DNA of 64,000 nt from Dimorphilus gyrociliatus (lineage: Eukaryota > Annelida > Polychaeta > Dinophilidae): positions 1 through 64,000 of the forward strand of contig CAJFCJ010000048.1 in NCBI GenBank assembly GCA_904063045.1, written 5' to 3'. How positions within the stretch are numbered: the first letter of the stretch is position 1; each line of letters begins with the position of its first letter. Positions 12,356 through 24,229 of the stretch are shown one piece after another. A program made the translations under genes and the position numbers. The notes beneath the pieces are model-generated. The model had not been told where the DNA came from and did no database searches. It was given only the letters and a program-made list of their open reading frames with translations.

Positions 12356-12428
12356 AATTTTTTTGCTTTCCCACATGAAAATTTATGTCAAGAATCAAAG
12401 TAGGATAACAATTTTAAAAAAGTTAAAA

Positions 12429-13298
12429 ATGCCAAAAATAAGCTTGGACATGAGAAAATTAGTATTGGAAAAGAGGAAGGAGAAGATGTCAATGAATGAA
12501 ATCGCAAAACAATTAAAGATTTCAAAGGGATCTGTCCATTACATAACAAAAAAAATTGAGAAACATGGAACTATTAACAATCTATTGAAACTATGTACCC
12601 CAAAGATTTGAACAGAAAGGGAAGAGAGAAAAATTTGCCAAATTTCAAAGAGAAATCCATTTCTAATGGCAAGGAATGTGCTTGAACATTCAGGATTAGG
12701 TTCCAAAATTTCTCTATTGACATGCAAAAAGATTTTGCAAAAAAACGACCTTAAAGGCTATGTTGCAACAAGTAAGCCAGCGCTAAAACCTTGCCATGCA
12801 AGAAATAGAAAATCTTTTTGTTTGTCTATGTTAAATAAGAGTCAAGAAGATGTAAACAAAATTATATTTTCCAATGAAAGTCGGATTGAATTGTATCCAA
12901 AAAGGAGAATTTGTGTCCATAGGGGGAGTCATAAATGGTATGATCCAAAATACACCAAAAAAGCTGTTTGAACAGCAAATTCGTCAATATCAATATGGGG
13001 GTGTATAAAAGCTGATGGGACAAGAGCTATAAAGTTATATAATGGGTATATGGACAGCAATTTATACCAAGAAATAATTGAGGAGAAGCTATTTCCAATG
13101 TTTGAGCCAGGCAACCTGCTTATGCAGGATGGTGCCAAATGTCATACATCGGCATCTACAAGGACATTTCTTGAGAGAAGCAATATAGCAGTTTTACAAG
13201 ACTGGCCATCCAGAAGCCCAGAATTAAACATTATTGAAAATTTGTGGGCTTACTTAAAAAATAATAAAAGATTTCTTCATTTCTACCAGTTTTTGTAA
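12429..13298 (+). pseudogene. Tc1/mariner-type transposase, inactivated
   Basis: A DDE transposase of the Tc1 superfamily. The N-terminal helix-turn-helix reads EIAKQLKISKGSVHYITKK. The catalytic region has FSNESRIELYP (first acidic residue degenerate; D expected), MQDGAKCHTS (second D) and DWPSRSPELNIIENLWAYLK (third, E). The frame is open from about 12429 to 13298 except for two TGA codons, after TPKI and after KKAV. Both fit CGA-to-TGA decay rather than recoding. Terminal inverted repeats were not resolved. Confidence 0.8.
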
Positions 13299-13375
13299 GT
13301 TTTCAGTTAATTTGTTTTTCAAAATATATTTACATTTAAATGAAATTTATTTTAATTTATGTGTTCTTTTGGTTC

Positions 13376-13430
13376 ATGGACATTTTCTTTTAGGACGTTT
13401 TCTTAAATGGACATTTTCTGTCGCATCCAG
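13376..13430 (+). repeat. Terminal array of GGACATTTTCTGTC motif
   Basis: Three tandem units (TGGACATTTTCTT, AGGACGTTTTCTT, TGGACATTTTCTGTCGCATCC) form the end of a MULE/MITE-type element; the last unit is the family terminus. A GC-richer stretch of unknown nature follows to about 13570. Confidence 0.6.
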
Positions 13431-13574
13431 GAGGTGGCTGTGAAGGCAGCCAAATACATGGCAAAGCCATACCTACACAACCATAACCCACCAAAAATGG
13501 CAGACATTATGGGCACTAGTAGAAAAGGTGGTGAATGGCAAACCACTGCATCAGCCCCAGGATAACCCTGACCA

Positions 13575-14635
13575 GCTATTAATGACACCCAATTCTATAT
13601 ATAACATATGAAGAAAGCTAAGGTGAACCGAGGGAAGATGGAAAAAGAAATGATGCAAGATAGAGAGGCAATGGCAAAAAATTTGCATCCAAGAGCAATA
13701 CCAGTTGCCAGTAAATCTGATAGTCCTTAATATCAATGTTGCAGCTCCAAAAGTAAAGCCAACTTTGCAGATGAAATTCAGCAGTGACCTATTATGGATC
13801 ATTTATCTTTTTATAATAGAATTAAATTTCCCTGTGTATTCAATAAAATGAAAATGAAAGTAGCTACCAAAGGTGATAGGTATCACATTATGAACATTAT
13901 GATTAAAACTAACAACATATTCTTTCTCTTAAACATAATTGCAGTTTTCCAGTACAGAATATTTCAATCGAAAACTAACATTTTCTATACTATTTTCAAT
14001 AATGTGTGGAAAAAACCCCAGTCTTCTTTGGAGGGTATACTACAATGCTATTTACCATAATTGATTGTGGCCTATGCATTACAGTAAACATTTTGGCAAT
14101 TTTAATATTTTTTTTGGATTATATGAGTCATTTCTTTAGATTTTCTAAATATTCTCAACCATGAATATTTGTTTCAACCTTGATCCAGTTTTTTACCAAG
14201 ATATTTATCAATATTTATTCAAAATATACAAATCTTTATATAGATAAGCACATTGATCAGTCTCCATTGAAATCCAGTCTTATAAATAAACTGTAGCAAC
14301 AAAAGAAACACTCTTTTATTATTATCAATCAACAAGCATATCTTCAAAATATATATTCTTTTTACATGTTATATTTAGTTTTTCTATTCAAAATTTTTGA
14401 AAGTTTTAACCTGAAAAACTCCTAAGGAATATGTTAACTTCAAAGAATAAAGCTCAACTGTCTTTTTATTACACAAAAGGTATATTGAGAATATTTTTCT
14501 ATTCTATTCATTGGAAAAGGAAAATAAATCTCAATGAACTCCAATATAGACTTTACTTTTTTTTATATTTTCTTCACACCAATGAATTTGAAAGGGAAAG
14601 GGACAACTGAATACTGCAAAAGAAAGAATAGGCTT
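13575..14635. other. Non-coding stretch
   Basis: No exon could be supported here. Confidence 0.35.
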
Positions 14636-14644
14636 CAAATTAAA

Positions 14645-14750
14645 GAAGTAATCAGCAATGAGTTGATATTGTACTGCTCTTGCTGGCAAAATTTATGCGT
14701 TTGCAAGTTATAACAATACTGCTTCTACTCGAACCTTTAAACAAATGTTT
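14645..14750 (-). repeat. Repeat R2
   Basis: The reverse complement (TTTAAAGGTTCGAGTAGAAGC, then CGCATAAATTTTGCC and AAGAGCAGTAC) recurs at 21780-21845. At the second site it directly follows a MULE fragment, so it may be MULE 3' sequence. Confidence 0.5.
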
Positions 14751-14999
14751 AAATTAAAATGATTTATTTGCAAATAATAATACTTAAGCAAGTAACAATA
14801 TGAGAGTTTGATAGCAGAGTGGATAGTTCGTAATAGCAGGTTGCCAAATTACCAAACTGTCTTCCTATGTTGAGGAGTAGGTGGATGGTTCCAGTGGAGG
14901 TTGTTTCCACGTTATCTTCCCAGGTCCTTGGGTCCAGATGGAAGCTGCATGCAGAATGAGAATAGTGAGGATTTATATACTTTGAGGTTTGCCTCTGAC

Positions 15000-15160
15000 A
15001 TCCAAACATCACTTTACAGTTGCCAAAATGTGTAGTTCATATTTATGTTTAGTAAGAGGATGTTAGAAGGTTGAACATTTAGGAAGGTTAATTGAATTAT
15101 AACTTGGCCACACTTTAGGCAAGTTAATTAAATTATAACTTGGCCAAACCTTTATTGGTA
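15000..15160 (+). repeat. Repeat R3 with 37-bp tandem unit
   Basis: Two direct copies of TTAATTRAATTATAACTTGGCCA lie about 37 bp apart, preceded by TTTATGTTTAGTAAGAGGATG. An inverted relative occurs at 27405-27520, about 160 bp after a MULE tail fragment, so this may be another MULE-type terminal array. Confidence 0.5.
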
Positions 15161-15164
15161 ATTA

Positions 15165-16110
15165 AAGATGAGCCTTCAAGCTGACTAATCAGACTTATGT
15201 TTGGCCAATGTTATAGCATTTTCTTGCATAGGTTTTAAGATGTACATGTATAAGTTGCATAAAATAATAGAGTTCAAGCATGTAAAATATAACCAAAGTT
15301 GTACAATATGATTTGGCATCAATACCATGTTATACTATAATTGTAACTACACTAAAGTAGCTTACCTAAATCAATATGGCTAAATACTAGAGAAAACCTG
15401 CTGATCTATGACAGAATAAAAATTAATGAAATGTATTTGAGATCAATTATCAAATCCTGTTCAATCTTTTGCAATTTTTCTTTAAGACCTTTTATAAACT
15501 TTGTCTTCATTGCATGACTGAGTTTTGAATATTTCTTCAGTGGAACTCAGTAATTCTTACAAAAAGATTAGCTTTTTCAATTTTTCAATTTTGGTTTTCA
15601 GGAATAGTGAAGTTTCCTCTACACTGTGGGTAAGATATTTAGATATTTTAGAACTTGAAACAGGTAACCTTTTTTGAGCATGATACACAATATACATTCT
15701 GGCAAGGTATGATTCTTGAATCTTTTCCAATAAAACACTCTAAACATACAGAACATTGAAGTGCTTTGTCATATGGGTAAAAAGATTTTGTTGCCAAAAA
15801 AGTCTTGACATGAAAATGATATTCTTACCCAGTGAGAAGTGACAACATAAGTATTTGTTTAAATTTTGTGGTTGTAATTCATATGTGTATAATAAGCCAG
15901 ATGATAATATTGAATATGTCCCAATATATGATTTGATTCTAACTTCAACCATTTTTTAATGGAAAAGAAAAATAGAAAAGTGTTTTTTTTTTCCAAACGT
16001 CTCGTTTTTGAATTTTATAATATATTTCACAATATCTTTTTTCAATTCTTTTTTTTTCTACATCTGTAGCATGATGACTTTGTTGAAAAGGGATTATCAT
16101 TATTATTTAG
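15165..16110. other. No supported gene
   Basis: The 70-codon open frame at 15952-15740 (minus) starts with MVEVRIKSYIGTY and may be an exon, but no family was recognised and no splice partner found. Confidence 0.3.
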
Positions 16111-16125
16111 GCATATTATTTATGG

Positions 16126-16166
16126 GACCGGTTGAAAGGGTCCGCAATTGAAAGGGTCCGCAAGAA
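16126..16166 (+). repeat. Terminal array TTGAAAGGGTCCGCAA
   Basis: Two and a half tandem units of TTGAAAGGGTCCGCAA begin with GGGACCGG. The array lies about 230 bp beyond the 3' end of the FLYWCH-MULE transposase gene and is probably that element's terminus. Confidence 0.6.
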
Positions 16167-16392
16167 AAGTAAAGAGACTTGAAAATGTTTTTTTCTTATG
16201 AAATCATAAAAAAAGATAAGAAATGAAAAAGATAATGAATGGTTAATTTGTAATAATTTATTTTGTTTCAAACTGATAAAGTAAATGAAAATTTGTTGAT
16301 TAAATTTATATCGATTTGAAAAGTATAACTTGGAACAAATATCTAAGACTTCTGAACATGGTATCTGCCCAATTTTGAAATTTTCCCATATA

Positions 16393-18990
16393 TCAAAAAT
16401 CTTCTTTTGCAGATTTACATAAATCTTTTTTTTCAGATAGCATTTTTTGTATTACAGGCACAAGATCAGCTTCTCTTTTTAACTCATCTAGAAGATTATA
16501 AAATGATTTGCTGTTTCCAAAATTTAAATTGAATCTGTTATGAAAACCTTCCACATCATTGTTGGTTCTTATAGCAATATCAAAAACAGACCATGAAGAA
16601 GGTGGCCATATATAAGTATCTATCCATGTGTTTTCTATATAATTAATCAAATCACCTAGTTTCCTAATGCTATTAAAGTACTCTTTTATTTTGTTAAATT
16701 CCTGTGGAATGATATTTGGAGGTAGAAATGGCAAAGCCATTAAAGTTCTCATTTCAGCATATTGACCTGTGTGATTTTTGTAATCTGATGCATATCCTAG
16801 TTCCTTTGAAACAAACAAAAAAATTAATATTATACATTTTATTATTAATTTTCAATATCACTTGAATTTTTCTGAAGACTGCTTGGCTCCAATGGAATAA
16901 GCAACCTTTTGATTCAGCTGCAGGAAACAATTTTGAGACTGCTTTCCAAAGTGCCTTCTCAAAATCCATTCTTATGGTTTTGGGTGAATAATCACCAATC
17001 AATTCTTTTACATTCTGATGAAAAAGGAAAAGGTTAATCTTACATGTATTCAATATCATTTGAAAACATACTTTGAACAAAAGTGAGTATGCTGCTCTCT
17101 TTTTGGAAAGAAAGCAGAGCAAAAAGCAATGGAACTTGTTTTATTTCTCCATCTTTTTTCAAAAAACTATGGATTGAAAACATTTGCTTGAATGGTTGAT
17201 TGACAACTTTAAAGGTGCCATCCATATACCAAATCTTTGATGATGATAATAGTTTTAATTGTTTTGCTGTTGCAAAAACTAACACTCTTTCATTTTGATG
17301 TAATAAATCACATTGAAGGAAACCATCAACAATAAAGGAGTGATTAAGTAAAAATGTCAAGGATTCTGGTTCTTTTGGTTGGTTTTTTCTTCTGTGGTAA
17401 TTAACAACCTGCTTGCAATTTGTAATTTGTGCACTTTGGAATTATAATATAAAGAATTATAATATAAAGACTTTAGATAGATGTTATTTTAAAGGAATTA
17501 GAATAGTGAAATATTAGAAAAAACCACTTTTTGATGGAATTAATAACCCAAACCAAAGAAAGACCTTATTTAGTGGAATTAGATGCTTTGAATTCTAGAA
17601 AGGATATTAGTTATCACAAAGTATAATTCTCTGAACAAAACAGATGTTGCCACAGTGGTATAAACAATGGAACAAAGAACAGGAAAAAATGCATGTCAAA
17701 ATTGTTACATCTTATTTAATAACAGATGCTGAAAACTAAGGCTTGTTTTCGAAGTACCACATGCATAACCTATATGATATAACTGTTTTTCATACCTTTG
17801 TTGTACATTCATTGTAAGATCGTTGCATTTCAACTTTGCGTTCCTTTCAACAATTGAACCCAAGCTTTGGTAAATGAATAAAAGGAAATGCATTTCCTCA
17901 GTTCGTCAGTTCAGTTTTAACTGTTAGCTAGTTGTTTAAACTTGCTTGTTTAGAACTAAAACTCATTATACTCAATACATACTCTTTGCACGAAATACTG
18001 GCAGTTCATTGATTAATTTTTGCCAGAATTGCGTTCATTGAGACTACCTGTGGGACAAACTTGAAAGGTTCTATTTGGACCAGTACTTTGGTTTATTGGT
18101 AAATGATTGGTGAGGATGAATTCAATCGTAACGAACTCGAGGTTCCTACAATTACCATACAACGCTGTACATAATTTTTGGAAAATTTGACACAGTATCT
18201 TGTTGAATATAGGCATCTTCCACAATTCTCAATGCAGATGTCTTTTTTTCTGATTCTGCTCTTTTTTTTATTTGCACTTTCATTTTTGTAATTTGCTTTA
18301 GATTTTTCTTTAGTGAATGATTGTGAGGTTTAGAGCCTAATGTAAAGTTACCACCATTTTCATTAACACTTCCAGGACATTTTCCTTTTTTATTTTTGCC
18401 ACTACATTTCCAAATTCGATTACATTTTCTTGTTTGTTTAACTGCATATGAAAATCCATTATAAAGAAGCAGGGGTTTTCCTTTTTGACTTCCATTTTCA
18501 AATATTTCAAAAGATCCATCAGTCAGCAAAATACTCTTTTCTACATCTTCAAATGAACTTTCATCAACCTGTTAAAAATAGAAATGTATATTAATTTATT
18601 AATTTATCATGTTTTCACTTAAAGTTCACACATTCATGTTTGTGTCCTCATTTGATTGTACATTTGCAGCAATTTCTTCAATGACACTTCCTTCTCTTTG
18701 TGAAACAACTATAATATCTTTTGCAATAGGTACATCAGTATAAAAATATGTGCCAATCTTGTGGTCTTCCAAATCTTCTTGAGGATGGTTTTCATCAGCT
18801 ATTTCATCACTTGTGATAAGAGAATCAATCATTTCATTGTCAGAAACTATTTGTTTAGCTTCAAATTCCTTTTTGTCACATCTTCTTAACACAATCTTTG
18901 CTTGGCAATTTTTAATTGAAACACAAAGTGCACACAGATTGTCTGCAAGAAATAATATGATACATATAAATTTGATTAAAAATGATTTTT
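16393..18990 (-). mobile_element. FLYWCH-MULE transposase gene, interrupted by R1
   Basis: A Mutator-like transposase gene on the minus strand. In order: a Cys-containing N-terminal exon (about 18990-18626), a FLYWCH zinc finger (18529-18152: FEIFENGSQKGKPLLLY, NRIWKCSGKNKKGKCPG, KPHNHS), repeat R1 (17615-18170), then the transposase core. The core has KIWYMDGTFKVV (first catalytic D, about 17230), IRMDFEKALWKAV (second D), CLFHWSQAVFRKIQ (CxxH region) and RTNNDVEGFHNRFN (E, about 16565). It sits in exons 17360-17042, about 17014-16866 and about 16807-16393, separated by introns of about 30-60 bp. All three acidic residues are present, but the R1 insertion between FLYWCH and core probably prevents a full product unless it is spliced out. 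Confidence 0.75.
17615..18170 (+). repeat. Repeat R1, subfamily b, copy 1
   Basis: About 556 bp, the inverted near-copy of 25270-25813. It shares the 3' half (TTTAAACTTGCTTG, GGTTCTATTTGGACCAGTAC, ATG at about 18103, CCTACAATTACCATACAAC) with the long R1 copies but has a different 5' part with ATAAAAGG. It lies antisense within the FLYWCH-MULE gene. Confidence 0.8.
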
Positions 18991-19147
18991 AACATACCTT
19001 GTAGACAAATCCAATGATTAGTATGCATACAAAGAGAGCATGGCTACTTGGTTGGCAGTGGAGTCTAAAGTTTAGAACAGTAACAAAATGTTAAGTTTGA
19101 AAAATTAAAAAAAAAAGTATAATATTGAGGAGTTGCTGTTTTTTCAG

Positions 19148-20573
19148 GCAAAAGCTGCTATTTTTGCTGTAACAGCTGGCTTCGTTGTATGTGTAGCTCT
19201 AGCTGTCAGTCTTGGTATTGTCTTTGGAGTAAATAGAAATAAAGGTAAGAAATTGTGTAAAAATTTGATTCTAAATTTGATTTTCAATTGACTGATTTGA
19301 TTGTTTCATATTTTTTTCAACAACCAAAGAAAATGAAAATGAAAAGTATAAAAGTTAGAATGTTTTTTTTTTATATATTATTAACTAAATGTTTAAAATT
19401 TTCACAATTCTCAGCAACTGTTGAAATAAAAATGATTCTGAATAAAGTGTACAATGAGGCCTACCAAGATGAAACATCACATGACTGAAATTTTGTTGAA
19501 AGATATTCATAATGCCATTAATGAAAGTATTAGCACAATTGAAAATTCACCATTGAAAACTTTTTCTAGCATAAACAGTCTAAGGTGCTCTAAAGGTAGC
19601 ATTATTGCTGATTATGTTGTTGTTTTCAATCAGAGGAGAGACCCTTAGAGAAAATTCAAAAGAGTCATTTGATTCATAGTTTTGAAAGATCTATAGTCAA
19701 CAGATTTTTAAATTGGGCAAGGTTAAAACTAATCAATTACTCAATTGGGAATATTAAACACAATTTTAAAGATAAAGATACAGGCACAGACAAAAATCCA
19801 TTAGATGTTTCCTGTGGAAAAATATTTAGTGGAGTAAACAAGAAAATAATTGGCGGTGAAAGAACAAATATTAAAAATGTTCCTTGGCAGGTTCAGTTCA
19901 ATTCTTATAATTTTTTTTTGATGATAATATTCAATGCAAAAAAAATTGCTCATTTATTTTTTTTTTTTTTGAATTAGACTTTTTTATTAATCAAAAGTGA
20001 AGATAAATCTGTTGCTTGTGGAGCAATTATAATCCATCCATACTATTTATTATCAGCAGCTCATTGTGTTAAGAGAATTGAGTAAGAAAATATTTTTTTT
20101 TTTTAAATGTAAAACTGATAAAAATTTTTTATCTTTTTATAGAAAATATATTTTTCTAGCTGGAATTGATGATATTAATAAATTTTCCCAAAATAATACA
20201 TTCTATGCTGAAAAAGTTTGGATACATGAACAATACAATACAAAGACTTTTGAAAATGATATTGCACTTTTTAAAATCACTAAAGAAGTTCAATTTAATA
20301 AATATATTCAACCTATTTGCTTACCTGAAAGAGATTATGGAACAAATAACAATTATCATTGTGCAGCTAGTGGATTTGGAAGAATAAGTCCAACGAGTAA
20401 TTTTAAATAAGAAAATCCATTTTATCAAGAATAAAATAAATTTGTGTGTTTTAAATATTAGGATCAACCACCAAACTTTGGTCAATTTCTGAAATCCATC
20501 AAATCAGCATTCTGCGAATAAAATCTTACTTATTTTACAATACTATCAATTTAGATCGACCTGATTGATTTGT
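19148..20573 (+). pseudogene. Type II membrane SEA-trypsin serine protease, truncated
   Basis: Exon 19148-19244 encodes a transmembrane anchor (AGFVVCVALAVSLGIVFGV) with TTTTCAG/GTAAG borders. Exon 19415-about 19890 encodes a SEA-like domain (VEIKMILNKVYNEAYQD ... GSIIADYVVVFN), then the activation site KKIIGGERTNIKNVPWQ. Later exons give LLSAAHCV (catalytic His, about 20060), ENDIALFKI (catalytic Asp, about 20260) and ASGFGRISPT. A last exon from 20462 (after ATTAG) runs 37 codons to TGA. The GDSGGP serine segment is missing. Two frame changes (about 19478 and 19630) lie in the SEA region and compensate each other. The enzyme would be inactive as it stands. The upstream cytoplasmic exon was not identified. 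Confidence 0.7.
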
Positions 20574-20719
20574 CATAATTACTTAATAGACGTCTAAATT
20601 CATAATATTGTAAAAAAGAAAAAGAGAAAAACCAATGATTAAAATATAGATATTTTAAAAAAATTTGCTTGATGTTTCCTAAGTCATCTCTCTCTTACAG
20701 AAAAAAATATTCCTAACCT

Positions 20720-20930
20720 TAAACTGCATTTGTCAATCAAGATATTTGGATTATTAGACATTTTTACTCTTGTTATAATTATTTAATATCGCGACTGTAT
20801 TACATACATCTGTATTTGTCAATTGCAGGAAATTTTGACTCTTCACAACAGTATTTGTCCTTTCCAATCATTTAATAATTTGTCAAAGTACTAGCCCAAT
20901 AAGAATTTCAAGTTTGTCCGCAAAATACTA
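20720..20930 (-). repeat. R1 fragment with downstream extension
   Basis: 20815-20930 holds the R1 core with the ATG-frame reading MIGKDKYCCEES. 20722-20815 (TTTTTACTCTTGTTATAATTA, TTAATATCGCGACTGTA) recurs at 26393-26480 and is probably R1 downstream sequence. Confidence 0.6.
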
Positions 20931-21317
20931 ACCTTTAGAATTAATTCAGTTTTCAATAATACACATCTATTATAGAAAGTTCAGAGTTTTTTCCAATAGA
21001 ATATGTATATGTATATTTAACAAGAGATTGAAATTAAAGTCTATTCAAAAGTATTTTTATGGCTAAATAATACAATTATTCAAGGTCAAGGACAAATGAA
21101 AGTGAAATAGTTTGCACATATACTGATTTAAAAGGTAATTGATTTAAATTTCTTATATATTTTTAGAAATAAATTTTAATATTTTTGTTTTAAAGAGATA
21201 AAGAAAATTTCAGAGGAAGTTTATTCAAAAGAAAATGGAAATGAGATAAAAAGATGTTGGAGGCAGTAACAGGCATTCAGTCCTGAATCAACTCTCCTTT
21301 CTAAGTGGCTTACTCCT

Positions 21318-21368
21318 AATTCGGTTCTATTTGGACGAGTACTTACCTACAACCCCACAAGGAAAGTA
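21318..21368 (+). repeat. R1-related fragment
   Basis: CGGTTCTATTTGGACGAGTAC followed by TTACCTACAACC matches 54576-54625. It lies just upstream of a MULE fragment. Confidence 0.45.
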
Positions 21369-21479
21369 CAGTCTTCTAAAAAGAAAAGAGCATATAAACT
21401 ACTTTTCCAGTTAAGAATTCAATTTCATAAATATATTTATTGATGAGTATTAGTGTTAAATTTATAAGGCAATGAAGGA

Positions 21480-21745
21480 CCTGGCTGAAAATTTGCTCTC
21501 CCAGAAAACTTGTTTTAGACTACGAAAAGGCTGTTTGGAAAGCTTTACAAACTGTATGGCCTGATGCCATAATGATTGAATGTTCATTTCACTGGTCTCA
21601 ACCAATATTTAGAAAAATACAAGTTCATTAATTTCAAAAAATGTTCAATTTTTAAATCAATATATGTTTCATTTCAGGAATTTGGTTAAAGCAAAGAATT
21701 TCAAAAAAAGAGGAAGCTTGGGAATGCATGAAAATGATCATGTGC
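21480..21745 (+). pseudogene. MULE transposase fragment
   Basis: In broken frames it reads LDYEKAVWKALQTVWPDA ... CSFHWSQPIFRKIQ, the second-D and CxxH segments of the transposase, then an exon-like GIWLKQRISKKEEAWECMK. It carries frameshifts and stops. Repeat R2 follows at 21780. Confidence 0.65.
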
Positions 21746-21779
21746 AGACTAGCCTATTAAATGATTGATAATAATTGTT

Positions 21780-21845
21780 TAAAGGTTCGAGTGGAAGCAA
21801 ACCGCATAAATTTGCCAAGCAAGAGCAGTACATTCCAAAACATAC
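21780..21845 (+). repeat. Repeat R2, second copy
   Basis: TTTAAAGGTTCGAGTGGAAGC and CGCATAAATTTGCCAAGCAAG match the reverse complement of 14645-14750. Confidence 0.5.
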
Positions 21846-22388
21846 TCTATCAATGTGACAATAGATTGTAAGAAATTTTATTGATAAACATCCAAAAAAG
21901 TTAACTTTGTTATATTAAAAATCCTTTTCATTGTAAATTTCAGTTAATAAAGTAAATTTTTTTGTAATTTTCTTTTTCTTTGATATACACATCAATTGAA
22001 AATAATTATTATCCTATGAATAATAAATTACTTACCTTTTCTTTTAAAACAAAAAAAAAAGCACATCCTGTTGTTAATTTTCCTTTTTTGCTGATTTTTA
22101 GAGAAAGTTTTTATAAACTAAACCATAGTAACAGTATTGATTAATTGATTACATTAACTTTTTGGTAGTGATCAGTTATAGTTGTTTCAGCATCTTTTGT
22201 TCAGATCTACTTTGTCAATAGACAAGGATTGTTGAAATTAACAACTTTTTTGTCTTGTCAGCTTTTCCAGGTAAGTTGGAAAAATGCTTTAATTATCACA
22301 ATTCTAAGTTTGCTACGTAAGTGAGACAGACAATAAAAAGAGAAATATTGCTTTTTTAACTAGATATTGAAAATTAGAAAAAAGTAAA

Positions 22389-22881
22389 TGTCATTCAGAG
22401 TTTCAATGCAGAGAATGAATTTATTCCTGTTCATCATTTGCATTCTATCAATGCAATATGTGGTTAGTGAAGGTAGAGTAATTAATGTTTTTTGGCAGTA
22501 GAAGTCTTTGAATAAATAATTTTTTATGTAGAAAATGTTACGGTGTGCGACTATCACTTAATTACAGAGAATACAACTATACCTAAAGGTACAAATATTA
22601 CTATAAGTACACTGCATGGACGTTTTGTCACTTTAAATGAATGTAGAAGTCGATGTTGCATGAAGATTTCTTGTACGTGAGTAAAGAGGGAAGTGTATTT
22701 TGCTAAATGCTTTGTACCAGTTTCTAATTTATTCAGATCATTTAACTATTGGTCTTCAGGATTCTGTGAAATGTTTGCACTGAACACAATTTTTAGTCAA
22801 TTGAAGACCACTGACAATTTTTCCTATACATATTATAAAAAAGGCAATTGCTTTAAATTACTACAATTTTATAAATTTTAG
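22389..22881 (+). CDS. Small secreted MANSC/PAN-like protein
   Basis: Three exons (22389-22473, 22532-22676, 22737-22881) join in frame (phases 1 and 2, GT/AG borders). Exon 1 encodes a signal peptide (MNLFLFIICILSMQYVVS). The mature part has VCDYHLIT, FVTLNECRSRCCMKISCTSF and FCEMF, then GNCFKLLQF. This is the cysteine pattern of a MANSC- or PAN-type extracellular module (TLxECxxxCC). It ends at TAG immediately before GTATGA, and a MITE begins about 20 bp later, so the gene may be cut short and may once have had a membrane anchor. About 125 residues as read. Confidence 0.65.
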
Positions 22882-22898
22882 GTATGATGACAATATTG

Positions 22899-22997
22899 TA
22901 AAGGGTTAGGAGCAATCAAAAAGGTTAAGGAGATACAAGGGCTAGGTTAGGGTTAGGGTTAAAAAGTGGATTTGGGGACGTATTCTGTCGTATCCAT
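22899..22997 (-). mobile_element. MITE with internal TTAGGG repeats (copy 2, 5'-truncated)
   Basis: GGCTAGGTTAGGGTTAGGGTT followed by GGGGACGTATTCTGTCGTATCC, the family right terminus. The other end is missing. Confidence 0.6.
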
Positions 22998-23593
22998 TGC
23001 AATCATACCTAAAATTTAAACTTCATTTTTATCAAATTCATTAATTTATAAAAACAAATGAAACACACAAAACAAATGGCTAATTAACTAGGAAAAGAAG
23101 AGTTATTCTGATAATTACAACAATATAATATAATTGGTTTTGATATTTTATTTAATTTGTTTTTAATCCATATATTTTCAAAATCTGAAATGTCATATCA
23201 TAATATCCTATTGGGCATTAGCGTGATTATTAATTTCCATATATTTTCTCCCAATTTCCCTTGTTAACCACAAATCTAAGGAAAATTTCATAGAATCAGA
23301 AGACAATTGGAAGAATAGCATTTTTTGCCATTTTCTTGGAATGCTAGTGATATTGTGCTTCTATATTTCATCCTTAACTTTACTCTTCATAACTATAGAC
23401 AGATGCGCAACTATTTGCCAATCCAGTATTGACTAACAATCCTGATATTGCGCACGCACTAAGCTTCATTTGGCCTAGGGTTAGTGCACAATTTCCTATT
23501 TTATTCTCTCTATAAACTCTTGAATTATCTTATAATCTTGAATTTGGTAGTAAGTTTAATACAATTCTCCAAGGACTCAAATCGGTTACAGAA

Positions 23594-23645
23594 CTAAACT
23601 GCCAAACTGGGGAAATGTATTGCCTTTTATACATTAGTATGCCCA
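23594..23645 (-). repeat. R1 subfamily b fragment
   Basis: AACTGCCAAACTGGGGAAATG followed by CCTTTTATACATTA matches the TATA-containing part of the copy at 25270-25813. Confidence 0.55.
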
Positions 23646-23960
23646 TTTTTTTTAATTTTTTCATAATTTAGAGTAAAAATCAATGTGCAATATAGATTTT
23701 TCAAAGAAACGTTGATAATTTCCATTTGAGAGTAGATGACTTTTGTTTGGCTTAAGAAGGTTGACAGATGTTCAATGAGAATCATGGTTAATGAACAAAC
23801 AAGATGAAAGATTATCAACATTAAAAGTGTCAGTATCACCACAAGAATTAGCATTTTAACTAGAACATTTGATAGATTGACAGAACAAGCAAGTGATGAC
23901 AATGGTAATGGAGAAAAATAATAATTTTTTTACAAGATAAAACTTCATTATCAATAGTTA

Positions 23961-24224
23961 TCATAAACTTCTGATACGTTGCATATCTATGAAAGTAAAA
24001 CTTTTAACATCACTCTTAACATATATGAATTCTGTTGGAATATTTTTACAGAAAAGGCATCCAGATATTGAAAATGTCTCCAAGCACCATGAGCAGACAA
24101 CCATGTGACTGCATGGAATCATCAATACATTTGCTATTCTTGACAAACACAGTTTGCAATTCAACACTCTGCTGTTTTCTTCATATTTTACTCCTTCGTC
24201 GTGTAAGCTGAAAGTTTCATTACT
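23961..24224 (-). CDS. RING-finger exon (E3 ligase-like), partial
   Basis: An internal or 3' exon with a C3HC4 RING of the IAP/MGRN kind: LNCKLCLSRIANVLMIPCSHMVVCSWCLETF ... CLFCKNIPTEFIYV. All zinc ligands are present. There is no in-frame ATG, so upstream exons exist or the gene is truncated. Downstream on the same strand an open frame (23902-23627) has one hydrophobic span, but linkage is unproven. R1 copy 25270-25813 lies about 1 kb upstream in the same orientation. Confidence 0.6.
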   Translation of the reverse strand, partial: SNETFSLHDEGVKYEENSRVLNCKLCLSRIANVLMIPCSHMVVCSWCLETFSISGCLFCKNIPTEFIYVKSDVKSFTFIDMQRIRSL

Positions 24225-24229
24225 CAATC

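Noticed and set aside
12429-13298. TGA read as tryptophan (alternative code), suggested by in-frame TGAs in the Tc1 gene, the TRIM-LRR gene and the TSP1 exon
   Set aside because: The Tc1 TGAs fit decay of CGA arginine codons, the TRIM-LRR gene also has TAA and TAG stops, and well-formed genes (35708, 43815) end in TGA.
14645-14750. tRNA-derived SINE (GGTTCGAGT resembles a Pol III B box)
   Set aside because: No matching A box at the right distance and no A-rich tail; the second copy adjoins MULE sequence.
23627-23902. Stand-alone membrane protein gene on the minus strand
   Set aside because: One hydrophobic run in an AT-rich frame overlapping an R1 fragment; no homology or splice support.
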